From assembly GCF_001305515.1 (NCBI RefSeq), contig NZ_LJYW01000001.1, positions 3,556,447-3,620,446 of the forward strand: DNA of 64,000 nt, read 5' to 3'. The notes below the pieces were generated by a model. It was given only the letters and a program-made list of their open reading frames with translations, was not told the origin of the DNA and made no database searches. This DNA is from Prosthecodimorpha hirschii (GTDB lineage: Bacteria > Pseudomonadota > Alphaproteobacteria > Rhizobiales > Ancalomicrobiaceae). The position numbers were made by a program, and so were the translations under genes. Position 1 is the first letter of the stretch; each line of letters opens with the position of its first letter. This document shows, in pieces, positions 56,240 to 64,000 of this stretch.

Positions 56240-57123
56240 CGAGCGCCCTCCGCGCCGAGAACGCGATGCCGCAGGGTTTCGGTCAGCATGTCGATCGCCA
56301 CCACGGTGATGATGATCATGAGCAGGATCGCGCTCACGTCGGTGTAGTAGAACTTGCGGATCGCCTCGAGCAGATCCTGTCCGATGCCGCCCGCGCCGAC
56401 ATAGCCCATGATGGCCGCGCCGCGAACATTGACCTCGAAGCGCAGCAGCATGTAGCTGGCATAGTTGGTCATGACCTGCGGCAGGACGGCGAAGCGGACG
56501 GTCTCGACGAAACCGGCGCCCGTCGAGACGAGACCTTCGACCGGCTTCATGTCGATATTCTCGACGACTTCGGAAAAGAGCTTGCCGAGCGCCCCCATCG
56601 TATGGATGGCGATGGCCAGGACGCCGGGCACCGGCCCGAGCCCGAAGGCGACCACGAAGATCAGCGCGAAAACGATCTCGGGAACCGTGCGGCAGAATTC
56701 GAGAAAGCGGCGGGCGGCGAAGCGCAGGCCCGGCGAGCGGACCAGATTGCCGGCCGCCAGGAAGGACAGCAGGAAGGCGCCGAGCGCCCCGACCAGCGTG
56801 CCCACATAGGCGATCAGCAGGGTCTCGCCGAGCAGCCTCAGCCAGCGTTTCCAGCCCCAATACCATTCGGCGATGCCGGTATCGGCGGCATCGAGATGCA
56901 GGACCGGCAGGATGTCGTGGATGTATTTCGTGAAGCTGCCGAAATTGGCGAAGAACTTCGCGGGCTGAACCTCGGCGATCCAGCCGGCCAGCAGGATCGA
57001 CACCACCAGCAGGCCGAAACCGACCAGCATCCGGCGGCGCCGTGCTGCGGTGGCATACAGATAGCCGCGTTCCAGACGGTCGCGGACGGTGGGATCGAGG
57101 CGGGGCAGGGTGTCGGCGCGCAT
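56236..57123 (-). CDS. phnE: Phosphonate ABC transporter permease
   Basis: 295 residues from the ATG at 57123. PhnE signatures GETLLIAYVGTLVGALGAFLLSFLAAGN and GKLFSEVVENIDMKPVEGLVSTGAGFVETVRFAVLPQV. Forms a hetero-dimeric channel with the longer permease downstream. Separated from phnD by 181 nt holding a hairpin but no gene. Confidence 0.93.
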   Translation of the reverse strand: MRADTLPRLDPTVRDRLERGYLYATAARRRRMLVGFGLLVVSILLAGWIAEVQPAKFFANFGSFTKYIHDILPVLHLDAADTGIAEWYWGWKRWLRLLGETLLIAYVGTLVGALGAFLLSFLAAGNLVRSPGLRFAARRFLEFCRTVPEIVFALIFVVAFGLGPVPGVLAIAIHTMGALGKLFSEVVENIDMKPVEGLVSTGAGFVETVRFAVLPQVMTNYASYMLLRFEVNVRGAAIMGYVGAGGIGQDLLEAIRKFYYTDVSAILLMIIITVVAIDMLTETLRHRVLGAEGAR

Positions 57124-57273
57124 GGATCCGGTTCGTCGGTTCGGCCGAGGCCGGGGCGGCCTGACGGGAAGGGCGACCGGCGGGCCAAGCCACCGGCCGC
57201 GGAAGGTGGGCGGGCCCGTCAGGACCCGCCGTCTGCAATTTCGATCGAGCAATATTCTGCTGAAAAGATCGCA

Positions 57274-57295
57274 CCGCGCCGGGGCTTTGGCGCGG
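57274..57295 (-). other. Stem-loop after phnD
   Basis: CCGCGCC and GGCGCGG form a perfect 7-bp stem around an 8-nt loop, 9 nt after the phnD stop in the 181-nt gap to phnE. Confidence 0.5.
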
Positions 57296-57304
57296 AACGC
57301 AATC

Positions 57305-58219
57305 TCACGAGGCCTTCTTCTTGCGCAGCTCGTCGACGAACTTGTTGAGGTCGACGATCGGCTGGTAGGCCTTGTTGTCAGTCGGCTCGTAGGGCTCGTT
57401 CTTGCCGTCCGAGATGCGGTCGAAGGCGGCCTTGTCCTTCTTGGCCGCGTTCATGAAGGCATCGCGAATCTTCGCCTTCAGATCTTCCGGCATGTCGGAC
57501 AGATAGGCGATCGGCGAGTTCACGATCATGTCGGACTTGAAGATGATCCGGAAATCCTCGACCTTGGCCATGTTCTTGGCGGCCATCCGGGTCAGGTTGG
57601 AATCGTCTTCCGCGTTCCACCAGTTGGCGGCGACATCGACGGTGCCCTGGCCGAGCGCGATGACGGCGTTCTCATGGCTGCCGGTATAGACGACCTTGCT
57701 GAAGAAGGCGTCCGGATCGATCTTCATCTTGTTGAGCGCGAAGCGCGGGACGTTGTTGCCCGAGGTCGAGTTCGGGTCGACCAGGCCGAGATTCTTGCCC
57801 TTCAGGTCTTCGATCTTGGTGTAGGGGCTGTCCTTCTTCACGTAGAAGACGGAGTAGTAGCCCTTGACGCCGCCCTTGGAGACTTCGATGGCGAAGGCGT
57901 CGATCTTCGAGCCGGTCATCAGCGCGCGGGCGAAGCTGGACGGGCCGTAGTAGCCGATATGGATCTGGCCGGCCTTCTGGCCTTCGATCAGGGCCGCATA
58001 GTCCTGGGCGACGCGCAGGGTGACCTTGGTGCCGATCTCGCGCGACAGATAGTCCATGAACGGCTGGAAGCGGTCGGTCACGCCGGAAGCGTTCTCGGAC
58101 GGGATGATGGCGAAGACCAGCTCGGGATACTTGGCCTTCCAGTCCTGTGCGACGGCGGGGCTGGCCGCGAAGGCGAGCGTGGCGGCGAGGGTGCCGAGAA
58201 CGGCGCGACGATTGATCAT
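57305..58219 (-). CDS. phnD: Phosphonate ABC transporter periplasmic binding protein
   Basis: 304 residues, signal peptide MINRRAVLGTLAATLAFAASPAVA. The PhnD fold is recognised by LVFAIIPSENASGVTDRFQPFMDYLS, QIHIGYYGPSSFARAL and LVDPNSTSGNNVPRFAL, the loops that bind the phosphonate group. Starts 58 nt after phnC. Confidence 0.94.
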   Translation of the reverse strand: MINRRAVLGTLAATLAFAASPAVAQDWKAKYPELVFAIIPSENASGVTDRFQPFMDYLSREIGTKVTLRVAQDYAALIEGQKAGQIHIGYYGPSSFARALMTGSKIDAFAIEVSKGGVKGYYSVFYVKKDSPYTKIEDLKGKNLGLVDPNSTSGNNVPRFALNKMKIDPDAFFSKVVYTGSHENAVIALGQGTVDVAANWWNAEDDSNLTRMAAKNMAKVEDFRIIFKSDMIVNSPIAYLSDMPEDLKAKIRDAFMNAAKKDKAAFDRISDGKNEPYEPTDNKAYQPIVDLNKFVDELRKKKAS

Positions 58220-58277
58220 GGGTTCGGATCTCCTTTGGGGATCGGCAGAAATCGAAGGGGTCGGATGGGGGCCTGCG

Positions 58278-59078
58278 TCAGGCAAAGGCCTTTTCGCGCG
58301 CGGCCACGGGCGCCGTCGGGACCGTCTCGTCGACCACGTCGCCGGCTTCCAGCCCGTACAGGCGGCGCGCCACGTCGTCGGTCAGGTCGAAGCCCCGGCC
58401 GTCGAACACCACCTTGCCGGCCGCCATGCCGACGAGCCGGTCGCAATAGGCGCGCGCCAGGTCGAGGGAATGCAGGTTGCACAGGACGGTGATGCCGAAT
58501 TCCTTGTTGATGCGCTGCAGCGCATCCATGACCAGCTTGGTGTTGCGCGGATCGAGCGAGGCGATCGGCTCGTCGGCGAGCAGGATCTTGGGCTCCTGGA
58601 CGAGCGCGCGGGCGATGGCGACGCGCTGCTGCTGGCCGCCAGAAAGGCTCTCGGCGCGCTGATGCGCGAAGCTGCCCATGTCGAAGCTGTCGAGGGCCGA
58701 CAGCGCGATGGCCCGGTCGTCCGCGCTCCACAGGCGCAGCACGGAGGTGCCGGTCGAGACCTTGTTGAGGCGGCCGAGCAGCACGTTGGTCAGCACGTCG
58801 AGCCGGCCGACCAGGTTGAACTGCTGGAAGATCATGGCGCAATCGGCCCGCCAGGCCCGGAGCGCCGCGCCGCCGAGCGCGGTCACGTCGCGATCGCCGA
58901 AGCGGATCCGCCCGGCGGTCGGATCGTTCAGGCGGTTGATCAGCCTGAGCAGCGTCGACTTGCCGGCGCCGGACCGGCCGATCACGCCGACGAAACTGCC
59001 GGCCGGGATCTCCAGCGACACGTCGTCGACGGCAGCCTTGGTGCCGAAACGTCGCGTCAGGCCTTCGATGACGAGCAT
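58278..59078 (-). CDS. phnC: Phosphonate ABC transporter ATP-binding protein
   Basis: 266 residues. Walker [32 protein letters not shown] (PhnC-specific Q-loop region), [27 protein letters not shown]. First gene of phnCDEE. The 158-nt spacer to the divergent acyltransferase gene holds a good Pho box for the other direction and a weaker one (minus strand, 59128-59145, CCGTCAC-N4-GCGTTGC) for this one. Confidence 0.94.
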   Translation of the reverse strand: MLVIEGLTRRFGTKAAVDDVSLEIPAGSFVGVIGRSGAGKSTLLRLINRLNDPTAGRIRFGDRDVTALGGAALRAWRADCAMIFQQFNLVGRLDVLTNVLLGRLNKVSTGTSVLRLWSADDRAIALSALDSFDMGSFAHQRAESLSGGQQQRVAIARALVQEPKILLADEPIASLDPRNTKLVMDALQRINKEFGITVLCNLHSLDLARAYCDRLVGMAAGKVVFDGRGFDLTDDVARRLYGLEAGDVVDETVPTAPVAAREKAFA

Positions 59079-59178
59079 GGCAGTCTCCCGGACCCGTTTG
59101 GTCGGGACCAACAGCTACCCGCGCTCGGCAACGCTTTCGTGACGGCATCGCCGTTCGCCTGCGGCCGCCTGCCGGCGG

Positions 59179-59196
59179 GTGTCATGCCTGCGTCAT
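59179..59196 (+). promoter_or_regulatory. Pho box in the phnC/acyltransferase divergent promoter
   Basis: GTGTCAT-GCCT-GCGTCAT: two direct 7-bp repeats spaced by 4, 11 of 14 positions matching the PhoB consensus, 40 nt before the acyltransferase start at 59237. Confidence 0.7.
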
Positions 59197-59236
59197 CGGA
59201 GGGGTGCACAGCGCGGGCCCCCGACGGAGCCTCGCC

Positions 59237-59854
59237 ATGTCCAAGACCCTCGGCCTCGAGCCGCTGATCCACCCGACCGCCGCCGTGCGCGATGCCGATC
59301 TCGGCCGCTATACCGAGATCGGCGCCCGCACGCTGTTCGCCGAGAGCACGCTCGGCGACTATTCCTACGTGGTCAACGATTCCAACGTCATCTACACGCG
59401 GATCGGCAAGTTCTGCTCGATTGCCGCGATGACCCGGATCAACCCCGGCAACCATCCGATGCACCGGGCCACGCAGGCGCATTTCACCTACCGCGCCTCG
59501 GCCTATTTTCCGGGCGAGCCGGACGAGGACGCCTTCTTCGACTGGCGCCGCTCCCAGCCGGTCACGCTCGGCCACGATGTCTGGATCGGCCATGGCGCCG
59601 TCATTCTGCCGGGCCGGAGCATCGGTACCGGCGCGGTGGTGGCGGCCGGGGCGGTGGTGACCAAGGATGTCGCGCCCTACACGATCGTCGCCGGCGTCCC
59701 AGCGCGTGTCGTCAAGCGCCGCTTTCCCGAGGCGATTGCCGATCGGCTGCAGGCGCTCGCCTGGTGGGACTGGAGCCACGAGCGCCTGCATGCGGCCCTG
59801 CCGCAGTTCCGCGCCCTGTCGGTCGAGGCCTTCCTGGAGGCCCATGGCGGCTGA
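59237..59854 (+). CDS. Hexapeptide-repeat acyltransferase of phosphonate clusters
   Basis: 205 residues, left-handed beta-helix with repeats such as [51 protein letters not shown]. Catalytic-type His is in [16 protein letters not shown]. The family is usually found beside phn genes and is thought to acylate aminophosphonates or C-P lyase intermediates, in place of PhnO; that is not proved here. Divergent from phnC and preceded by a Pho box. Confidence 0.85.
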   Translation: MSKTLGLEPLIHPTAAVRDADLGRYTEIGARTLFAESTLGDYSYVVNDSNVIYTRIGKFCSIAAMTRINPGNHPMHRATQAHFTYRASAYFPGEPDEDAFFDWRRSQPVTLGHDVWIGHGAVILPGRSIGTGAVVAAGAVVTKDVAPYTIVAGVPARVVKRRFPEAIADRLQALAWWDWSHERLHAALPQFRALSVEAFLEAHGG

Positions 59855-59899
59855 CGCGCGGCAAACGGTCCGTGCCGGGCCCGAATTAATGGCCGCATA

Positions 59900-59932
59900 G
59901 GCACTTCAAATCGCGGGCGGGGCGGGAGTGCC
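59900..59932. promoter_or_regulatory. Short dyad upstream of the creatinase gene
   Basis: GGCACT (59900-59905) and AGTGCC (59927-59932) are inverted, 21 nt apart, 38-70 nt before the creatinase start. The LysR protein at 62724 is a candidate ligand. Weak evidence. Confidence 0.3.
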
Positions 59933-59969
59933 GATAGCATCCGGGCCATCAACCGCGATGGATGGGCCG

Positions 59970-61214
59970 ATGAACGCTCCGATCGAAACGACCTTGCATG
60001 TGCCGAACGAACTGCGCCGCCTCCAGACCATGCATAATGGCGAGAAGGTCGTGCCGACCTTCTCGGCCGGCGAGATGCAGCGGCGCCAGGACGGGCTGCG
60101 CGCGGTGCTGGCCGATCTCAAGCTCGATGCGGCGATCCTGACCAGCTACCACAACATCAACTACTATTCCGACTTCCTCTACTGCTCCTTCGGCCGCCGC
60201 TACGCGCTCGTCGTCACCGACGCCAGGGCGGTCACAGTGACGGCCGGCATCGATGCCGGCCAGCCCTATCGCCGCAGCTTCGGCGACAACATCACCTATA
60301 CGGACTGGCGCCGGGACAACTATTTCCATGCGCTGCAGCAGGAGCTCCCCGCCGCGAAGCGGATCGGCCTGGAGTTCGACCACATCAATCTCGACTTCTA
60401 CAAGGCCATGCAGGAGGCCTTCCCGGGCGCCGAGTTCGTCGATCTCGGCAAGCCGACCATGTGGATGCGGACGCTGAAATCCGACGAGGAGATCGCGCTG
60501 ATCCGCCAGGGCGCGCGCATCGCCGATCTCGGCGGCGCCGCGGTCTGCAATGCGGTCCGGGCCGGCGTGCGCGAGCACGAGGTCGCGCTCGCCGGGACGC
60601 AGGCCATGGTGCGCGAGATCGCCCGCACCTTCCCGCATGCCGAACTGATGGATACCTGGGTCTGGTTCCAGTCCGGCATCAACACCGACGGCGCCCACAA
60701 TCCGGTCACCTCGCGCGCCGTGCAGCCGGGCGACATCCTGTCGCTCAACTGCTTCCCGATGATCGCCGGCTACTACACGGCGCTGGAGCGGACGCTGTTC
60801 TGCGAACACGCCTCCGACGAGCATCTGCGCATCTGGGAGATCAACTGCGCGGTGCACCGGCGCGGCCTCGAACTGATCCGGCCGGGCGCGCGCTGCTCGG
60901 ACGTGGCCCGCGAGCTGAACGAGATCTATCGCCAGCACGGCCTGCTCGGCTTCCGCTCCTTCGGCTACGGCCATTCCTTCGGCGTGCTCAGCCACTATTA
61001 CGGCCGCGAGGCCGGGGTGGAACTGCGCGAGGACATCGACACCGTGCTGGCGCCCGGCATGGTCGTCTCGATGGAGCCGATGCTGTCGATCCCGGAAGGC
61101 CTGCCGGGGGCGGGCGGCTACCGCGAGCACGACATCCTGGTCATCCGCGAGACCGGCGCCGAGAACATCACCGGCTTCCCGTTCGGTCCGGCGCACAACA
61201 TCCTGCGCGCCTGA
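59970..61214 (+). CDS. Creatinase (creatine amidinohydrolase)
   Basis: Hydrolyses creatine to sarcosine and urea. 414 residues from ATG 59970; an in-frame ATG at 59958 would add four. Pita-bread fold (M24-like) without the metal ligands of aminopeptidases. Highly diagnostic stretches match Pseudomonas creatinase as I know it: ILTSYHNINYYSDFLYCSFG, ELMDTWVWFQSGINTDGAHN with catalytic His243, LSLNCFPMIAGYYTALERTL and FGYGHSFGVLSHYYGREAG. The following FAD oxidase would then take sarcosine. The 185-nt gap to it has GGCCGCC-rich low-complexity DNA and no gene. The end of the nearby phn cluster is 116 nt upstream; no functional link is evident. Confidence 0.93.
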   Translation: MNAPIETTLHVPNELRRLQTMHNGEKVVPTFSAGEMQRRQDGLRAVLADLKLDAAILTSYHNINYYSDFLYCSFGRRYALVVTDARAVTVTAGIDAGQPYRRSFGDNITYTDWRRDNYFHALQQELPAAKRIGLEFDHINLDFYKAMQEAFPGAEFVDLGKPTMWMRTLKSDEEIALIRQGARIADLGGAAVCNAVRAGVREHEVALAGTQAMVREIARTFPHAELMDTWVWFQSGINTDGAHNPVTSRAVQPGDILSLNCFPMIAGYYTALERTLFCEHASDEHLRIWEINCAVHRRGLELIRPGARCSDVARELNEIYRQHGLLGFRSFGYGHSFGVLSHYYGREAGVELREDIDTVLAPGMVVSMEPMLSIPEGLPGAGGYREHDILVIRETGAENITGFPFGPAHNILRA

Positions 61215-61399
61215 ACGCGACGTCGGGCGCCAGAGCGGCGCTGGCCGCCAGAGTGGCGCGGGCCGCCAAGGCGGCATCGACCGCCGGGGCGAAGTTGGCC
61301 GCCGGGGCTTGGTCGGCCGGCTGGATTGCGTCGGCCGACGGGCGGCCGGCACGGGCCTTGCGAGGGGCGGTCTTCACGCTTGACGGCCGCCCCGGCCCG

Positions 61400-62707
61400 A
61401 TGATGGACATCCGCATGACCGCGCCGACCCGACAGCCATTGCCCGCCTCCCTCTATGCCGAAACCGCCCGGCCGGCACCGCCGGAAACCCGGCTCGACGG
61501 CGATCGCCGGACCTCGGTGGCGATCGTCGGCGGCGGCTTCACGGGCCTTTCGACCGCGCTGCATCTGGCCGAACGCGGCATCGAGGCGTTGGTTCTGGAG
61601 GCCCACGAACCCGGCTGGGGCGCTTCGGGGCGCAATGGCGGGCAGGTCAACCCCGGCCTCAAATGGGAACCGGACGAACTGGAAGGCGCCTTCGGCCCGG
61701 AACGCGGCGGCGCCATGGCGGCACTCGGCGGCAGCGCGCCCGACCTGGTCTTCGACCTGATCGCCCGACACGCGATCGCCTGCGAGGCCATCCGCGGCGG
61801 CACCCTTCGGGCAGCCGTCAACGACCGTTCCGAACGCTCGGTGCGCGCTTCAGTCGAGGGCTGGGCGCGACGGCGGGCCCCGGTCGAATGGCTCGACGGA
61901 CCGGCTGCGGCGGCCGCCACCGGCACCGAGGCCTATCGGGGCGCCTCGCTCGACCGGCGCGGCGGCAGCGTCAACCCGCTCGGCTATGCCCGGGGGCTGG
62001 CCGAAGCGGCGATCCGGGCCGGCGCGACGGTGGCGAGCGGCGCACCGGTGACCCGTCTCGCCCCGGCCGGCACCGGCTGGAGGCTCGCAACCCCCACCGG
62101 CACGGTCACGGCCGATCATGTCGTGCTGGCCACCAACGGCTACACGGACGGGCTCTGGCCGCGGCTGAAGGCGACCGTCGCACCGGTCTTCAGCGCCATC
62201 GCGGCGACCGCGCCGCTGCCGTCCGAGATCGCCGCCGCGATCCTGCCGGCGCGGCCCGTGCTCTACGAGATCTCGGCGCGCTATGCCTATTACCGGCTCG
62301 ACGCCGACGGGCGCTTCCTGATGGGCGGCCGCAGCGTGCTGCGCGACAGTGCGGATCCGGCCGACTATCGCGGCCTCGTCGCCCACGCGTTGGAACTCTT
62401 CCCGGCCCTCCGGGCGGCGGAGTGGCGTCAGGTCTGGAACGGGCGCGTCGCGGTCACGGCCGACCATCTGCCGCACCTGCACGAGCCGGCACCGACCCTC
62501 CATATCGGCCTCGGCTACAACGGCCGCGGCGTCGCCATGGCGACCGCGATGGGCCGGATCCTCGCCGACCGCGTCGCCGGCGCCCGGCCGGAGGACCTGC
62601 CGCTGCCGGTCACGCCGATCACCCCGATGCGGTTCCATCCGTTCTGGCCGATCGGCGTCAAGACCGCGCTCGCCTGGGGCCTGATGAAGGAGCGGTTCGG
62701 ATTCTGA
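61400..62707 (+). CDS. FAD-dependent amine oxidoreductase, likely sarcosine oxidation
   Basis: 435 residues from ATG 61400 (ATGs at 61403 and 61415 also fit). FAD motif GGGFTG at 44-49 and EAHEPGWGASGRNGGQVNPGLK next to it. Paralogue of the oxidase at 4330-5607 over its whole length, with shared CEA.RGGTLR, LDRRGG and FSAIAAT stretches. Downstream of creatinase, the simplest role is oxidation of sarcosine to glycine and formaldehyde, but PuuB-like enzymes accept other amines. Ends 16 nt from the convergent LysR gene. Confidence 0.82.
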   Translation: MMDIRMTAPTRQPLPASLYAETARPAPPETRLDGDRRTSVAIVGGGFTGLSTALHLAERGIEALVLEAHEPGWGASGRNGGQVNPGLKWEPDELEGAFGPERGGAMAALGGSAPDLVFDLIARHAIACEAIRGGTLRAAVNDRSERSVRASVEGWARRRAPVEWLDGPAAAAATGTEAYRGASLDRRGGSVNPLGYARGLAEAAIRAGATVASGAPVTRLAPAGTGWRLATPTGTVTADHVVLATNGYTDGLWPRLKATVAPVFSAIAATAPLPSEIAAAILPARPVLYEISARYAYYRLDADGRFLMGGRSVLRDSADPADYRGLVAHALELFPALRAAEWRQVWNGRVAVTADHLPHLHEPAPTLHIGLGYNGRGVAMATAMGRILADRVAGARPEDLPLPVTPITPMRFHPFWPIGVKTALAWGLMKERFGF

Positions 62708-62723
62708 GCGGCCCTAAAGACGG

Positions 62724-63602
62724 TCACGCCACCATGTCGTGCGACGAGGCGGCGAACAGGTCGGCGATCCGTGCGGCCAGCGATTCGACATGGGCCGACG
62801 TCTTGCCGGGGCGGAGATAGATGCCGGCGACCAGATCGGTCAGTACCGGCATCCCTGCGGTGGGGTGGGCGAGGCCGACCAGTTTCGGCGGCAGGATGTC
62901 GCGCGAGAAGGCGGTGACGCCGAAGCCGGTGGTCAGCGCGGCCTCCAGCCCGGCCAGGCTCGGGCTGGTATAGACGATGTCGTAGGCGCGGCCGTCGCGC
63001 TGCAAAGCCGCCAGCATGGCCCGGCGGTAGAGACAGCCCTCCGGATAGGCGACCAGCCGCAGGACACCGTCCTCGTCGACCGCCTCGTCCGGCAGCCCGA
63101 CCCAAGACAGCGGCTGGCGCCAGGACATCCAGGCGCCCTCTGCGGCGCTGCCCTCCGACATGGCGACGATCAGGTCGAACCCACCCTCGCGGAAGGCCGC
63201 GAACAGATTGGCCGAGAGATCGCACACGACATCGAAGCCGGCGCCGTCGTTGCGGGCACGCCGGTCGGCGAGCAGCAGCGGCAGGAAATGGTCGGCATAG
63301 TCGTTCGGCAGGCCGATCTTCAGCCGCCCGCCGAGTTGCCGGCGCGACAGCTTGACCACCAGCTCGTCGTTCAGCGACAGGATGCGGCGCGCATAGTTGG
63401 CGACCAGTTGCCCGTTCTCGGTCAGAAGCGTGCCGCCGGAATCCTTCTCGAACAACGGCGCCCCGATCAGATCCTGCAGCCGCTTGATCTGCAGGCTGAT
63501 GGCCGGCTGGGACCGCCCGAGCCGCTCGCCCGCGCGGGTATAGCCCTTCAGGTCGATCACGGTCACGAAAGCCCTGAGAAGGTCGGTCGGGATGTTGCGC
63601 AT
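62724..63602 (-). CDS. LysR-family regulator
   Basis: 292 residues from the ATG at 63602. Helix-turn-helix at about 5-62 (LLRAFVTVIDLKGYTRAGERLGRSQPAISLQIKRLQDL), then an effector domain (RLKIGLPNDYADHFLPLLL). Convergent with the creatinase/FAD-oxidase pair and a candidate regulator of it, though its own promoter faces the right end of the window, so it may instead control a gene beyond 64000. Confidence 0.88.
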   Translation of the reverse strand: MRNIPTDLLRAFVTVIDLKGYTRAGERLGRSQPAISLQIKRLQDLIGAPLFEKDSGGTLLTENGQLVANYARRILSLNDELVVKLSRRQLGGRLKIGLPNDYADHFLPLLLADRRARNDGAGFDVVCDLSANLFAAFREGGFDLIVAMSEGSAAEGAWMSWRQPLSWVGLPDEAVDEDGVLRLVAYPEGCLYRRAMLAALQRDGRAYDIVYTSPSLAGLEAALTTGFGVTAFSRDILPPKLVGLAHPTAGMPVLTDLVAGIYLRPGKTSAHVESLAARIADLFAASSHDMVA

Positions 63603-64000
63603 GGGCGTCTCCGGTCGTCCCGATGTCATCACGGGCCGGCGTCACGTGCAAGCCAAAGCGGCAGGCCGTGCGATGCCCGGATTCTATGCAACCGCGTCGG
63701 CGGCCGGTCCGTCCCCTTGCGGCAGGACCGCTGGGTTTCGCCGGAATCGGCCGCCCGGTTGCCCAAGCGATGTGCGCTCGGTGCCGCCCGATGAGGCCGA
63801 GTAAAACGGCGGAAATGTCCCAAAAACCGCTGAATATCGAACGCTTATCGGGAGATTTAAGATTCTCATTTCGCCGGACGCACGAGTGTCCGGCATGCTC
63901 GCGCTCAAGTCGTCGGGTCCCTCGATTGGTGGGTCTCCCGATATGATTGAGCGTGAAGGGCCGAATGGCATGCAAGATGCAATGCGTGTGGCCGTGAACG
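63603..64000. other. Right-end non-coding region with dyads
   Basis: About 400 nt without a convincing gene. It becomes AT-richer after 63800. It holds a hairpin GCCGGAC (63873-63879) / GTCCGGC (63888-63894) and a perfect 10-bp inverted repeat TATCGGGAGA (63846-63855) / TCTCCCGATA (63934-63943). An ATG at 63943 starts an open frame (MIEREGPNGMQDAMRVAVN) that runs off the end and may be the start of the next gene, but it has no clear ribosome site. Confidence 0.4.

Noticed and set aside
59128-59145. Minus-strand Pho box for phnC (CCGTCAC-N4-GCGTTGC)
   Set aside because: The first half fits but the second matches only two of seven positions; kept as a remark, not as a feature.
61215-61399. A small gene or repeat array between creatinase and the FAD oxidase
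   Set aside because: Low-complexity GGCCGCC-rich DNA with irregular repeats; no start with a ribosome site and no domain-like translation.

Overview
The window is very G+C-rich, densely packed DNA whose gene families (BetC/ChoX choline-sulfate genes, HemP-HmuTUV, a phn cluster with a MOSC gene, many PotD- and Dpp-type ABC importers) point to an alphaproteobacterium of the Hyphomicrobiales (Rhizobiales) type. No ribosomal genes are present, so the rank is an inference from gene content. No tRNA, rRNA, CRISPR array, prophage or intact insertion sequence was seen. Nearly every cluster imports and breaks down a nitrogen- or phosphorus-containing small molecule and carries its own local regulator.

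Layout. 1-0.4 kb: decayed remnant of a sigma-54 activator. 0.7-4.3 kb: choline-O-sulfate cassette (betC, choX, divergent LysR). 4.3-15.6 kb: a PotABCD-type importer in one operon with three flavin oxidoreductases, next to a PuuR-like XRE-cupin regulator and a divergent aldehyde dehydrogenase/DapA-like pair. 15.7 kb: REP-like palindrome. 15.9-28.5 kb: one long minus-strand array with a nitronate monooxygenase-like protein, a second PotABCD-type importer, two crotonases, an acyl-CoA dehydrogenase, a TetR regulator, an NDP-forming acyl-CoA synthetase and a ThDP enzyme. This looks like an undescribed CoA-thioester catabolic pathway. 28.8-29.7 kb: DMT permease, then two tandem 68-bp hairpin repeats. 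29.9-39.9 kb: nine-gene operon joining an SDR, a three-subunit HcnABC/opine-oxidase-like dehydrogenase and a complete Dpp-type importer, with a divergent IclR regulator. 40.0-47.8 kb: heme uptake (hemP-hmuTUV; divergent TonB receptor, TonB, IsdG-type heme monooxygenase, HutX-like carrier). 47.9-59.9 kb: phosphonate C-P lyase genes phnGHIJKLM with MOSC and 2H-phosphoesterase genes, the transporter phnCDEE and a hexapeptide acyltransferase, with Pho-box-like sites. 60.0-63.6 kb: creatinase, a probable sarcosine-type oxidase (paralogue of the 4.3-kb enzyme) and a convergent LysR.

Two themes recur. Operons are tightly coupled (ATGA/GTGA overlaps). All five periplasmic binding protein genes that head or sit inside transporter operons are followed by a stable intercistronic hairpin, which would let the binding protein be made in excess over the membrane parts. 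Small tandem duplications cluster in the heme locus (hmuT signal peptide, hmuV start, TonB spacer).
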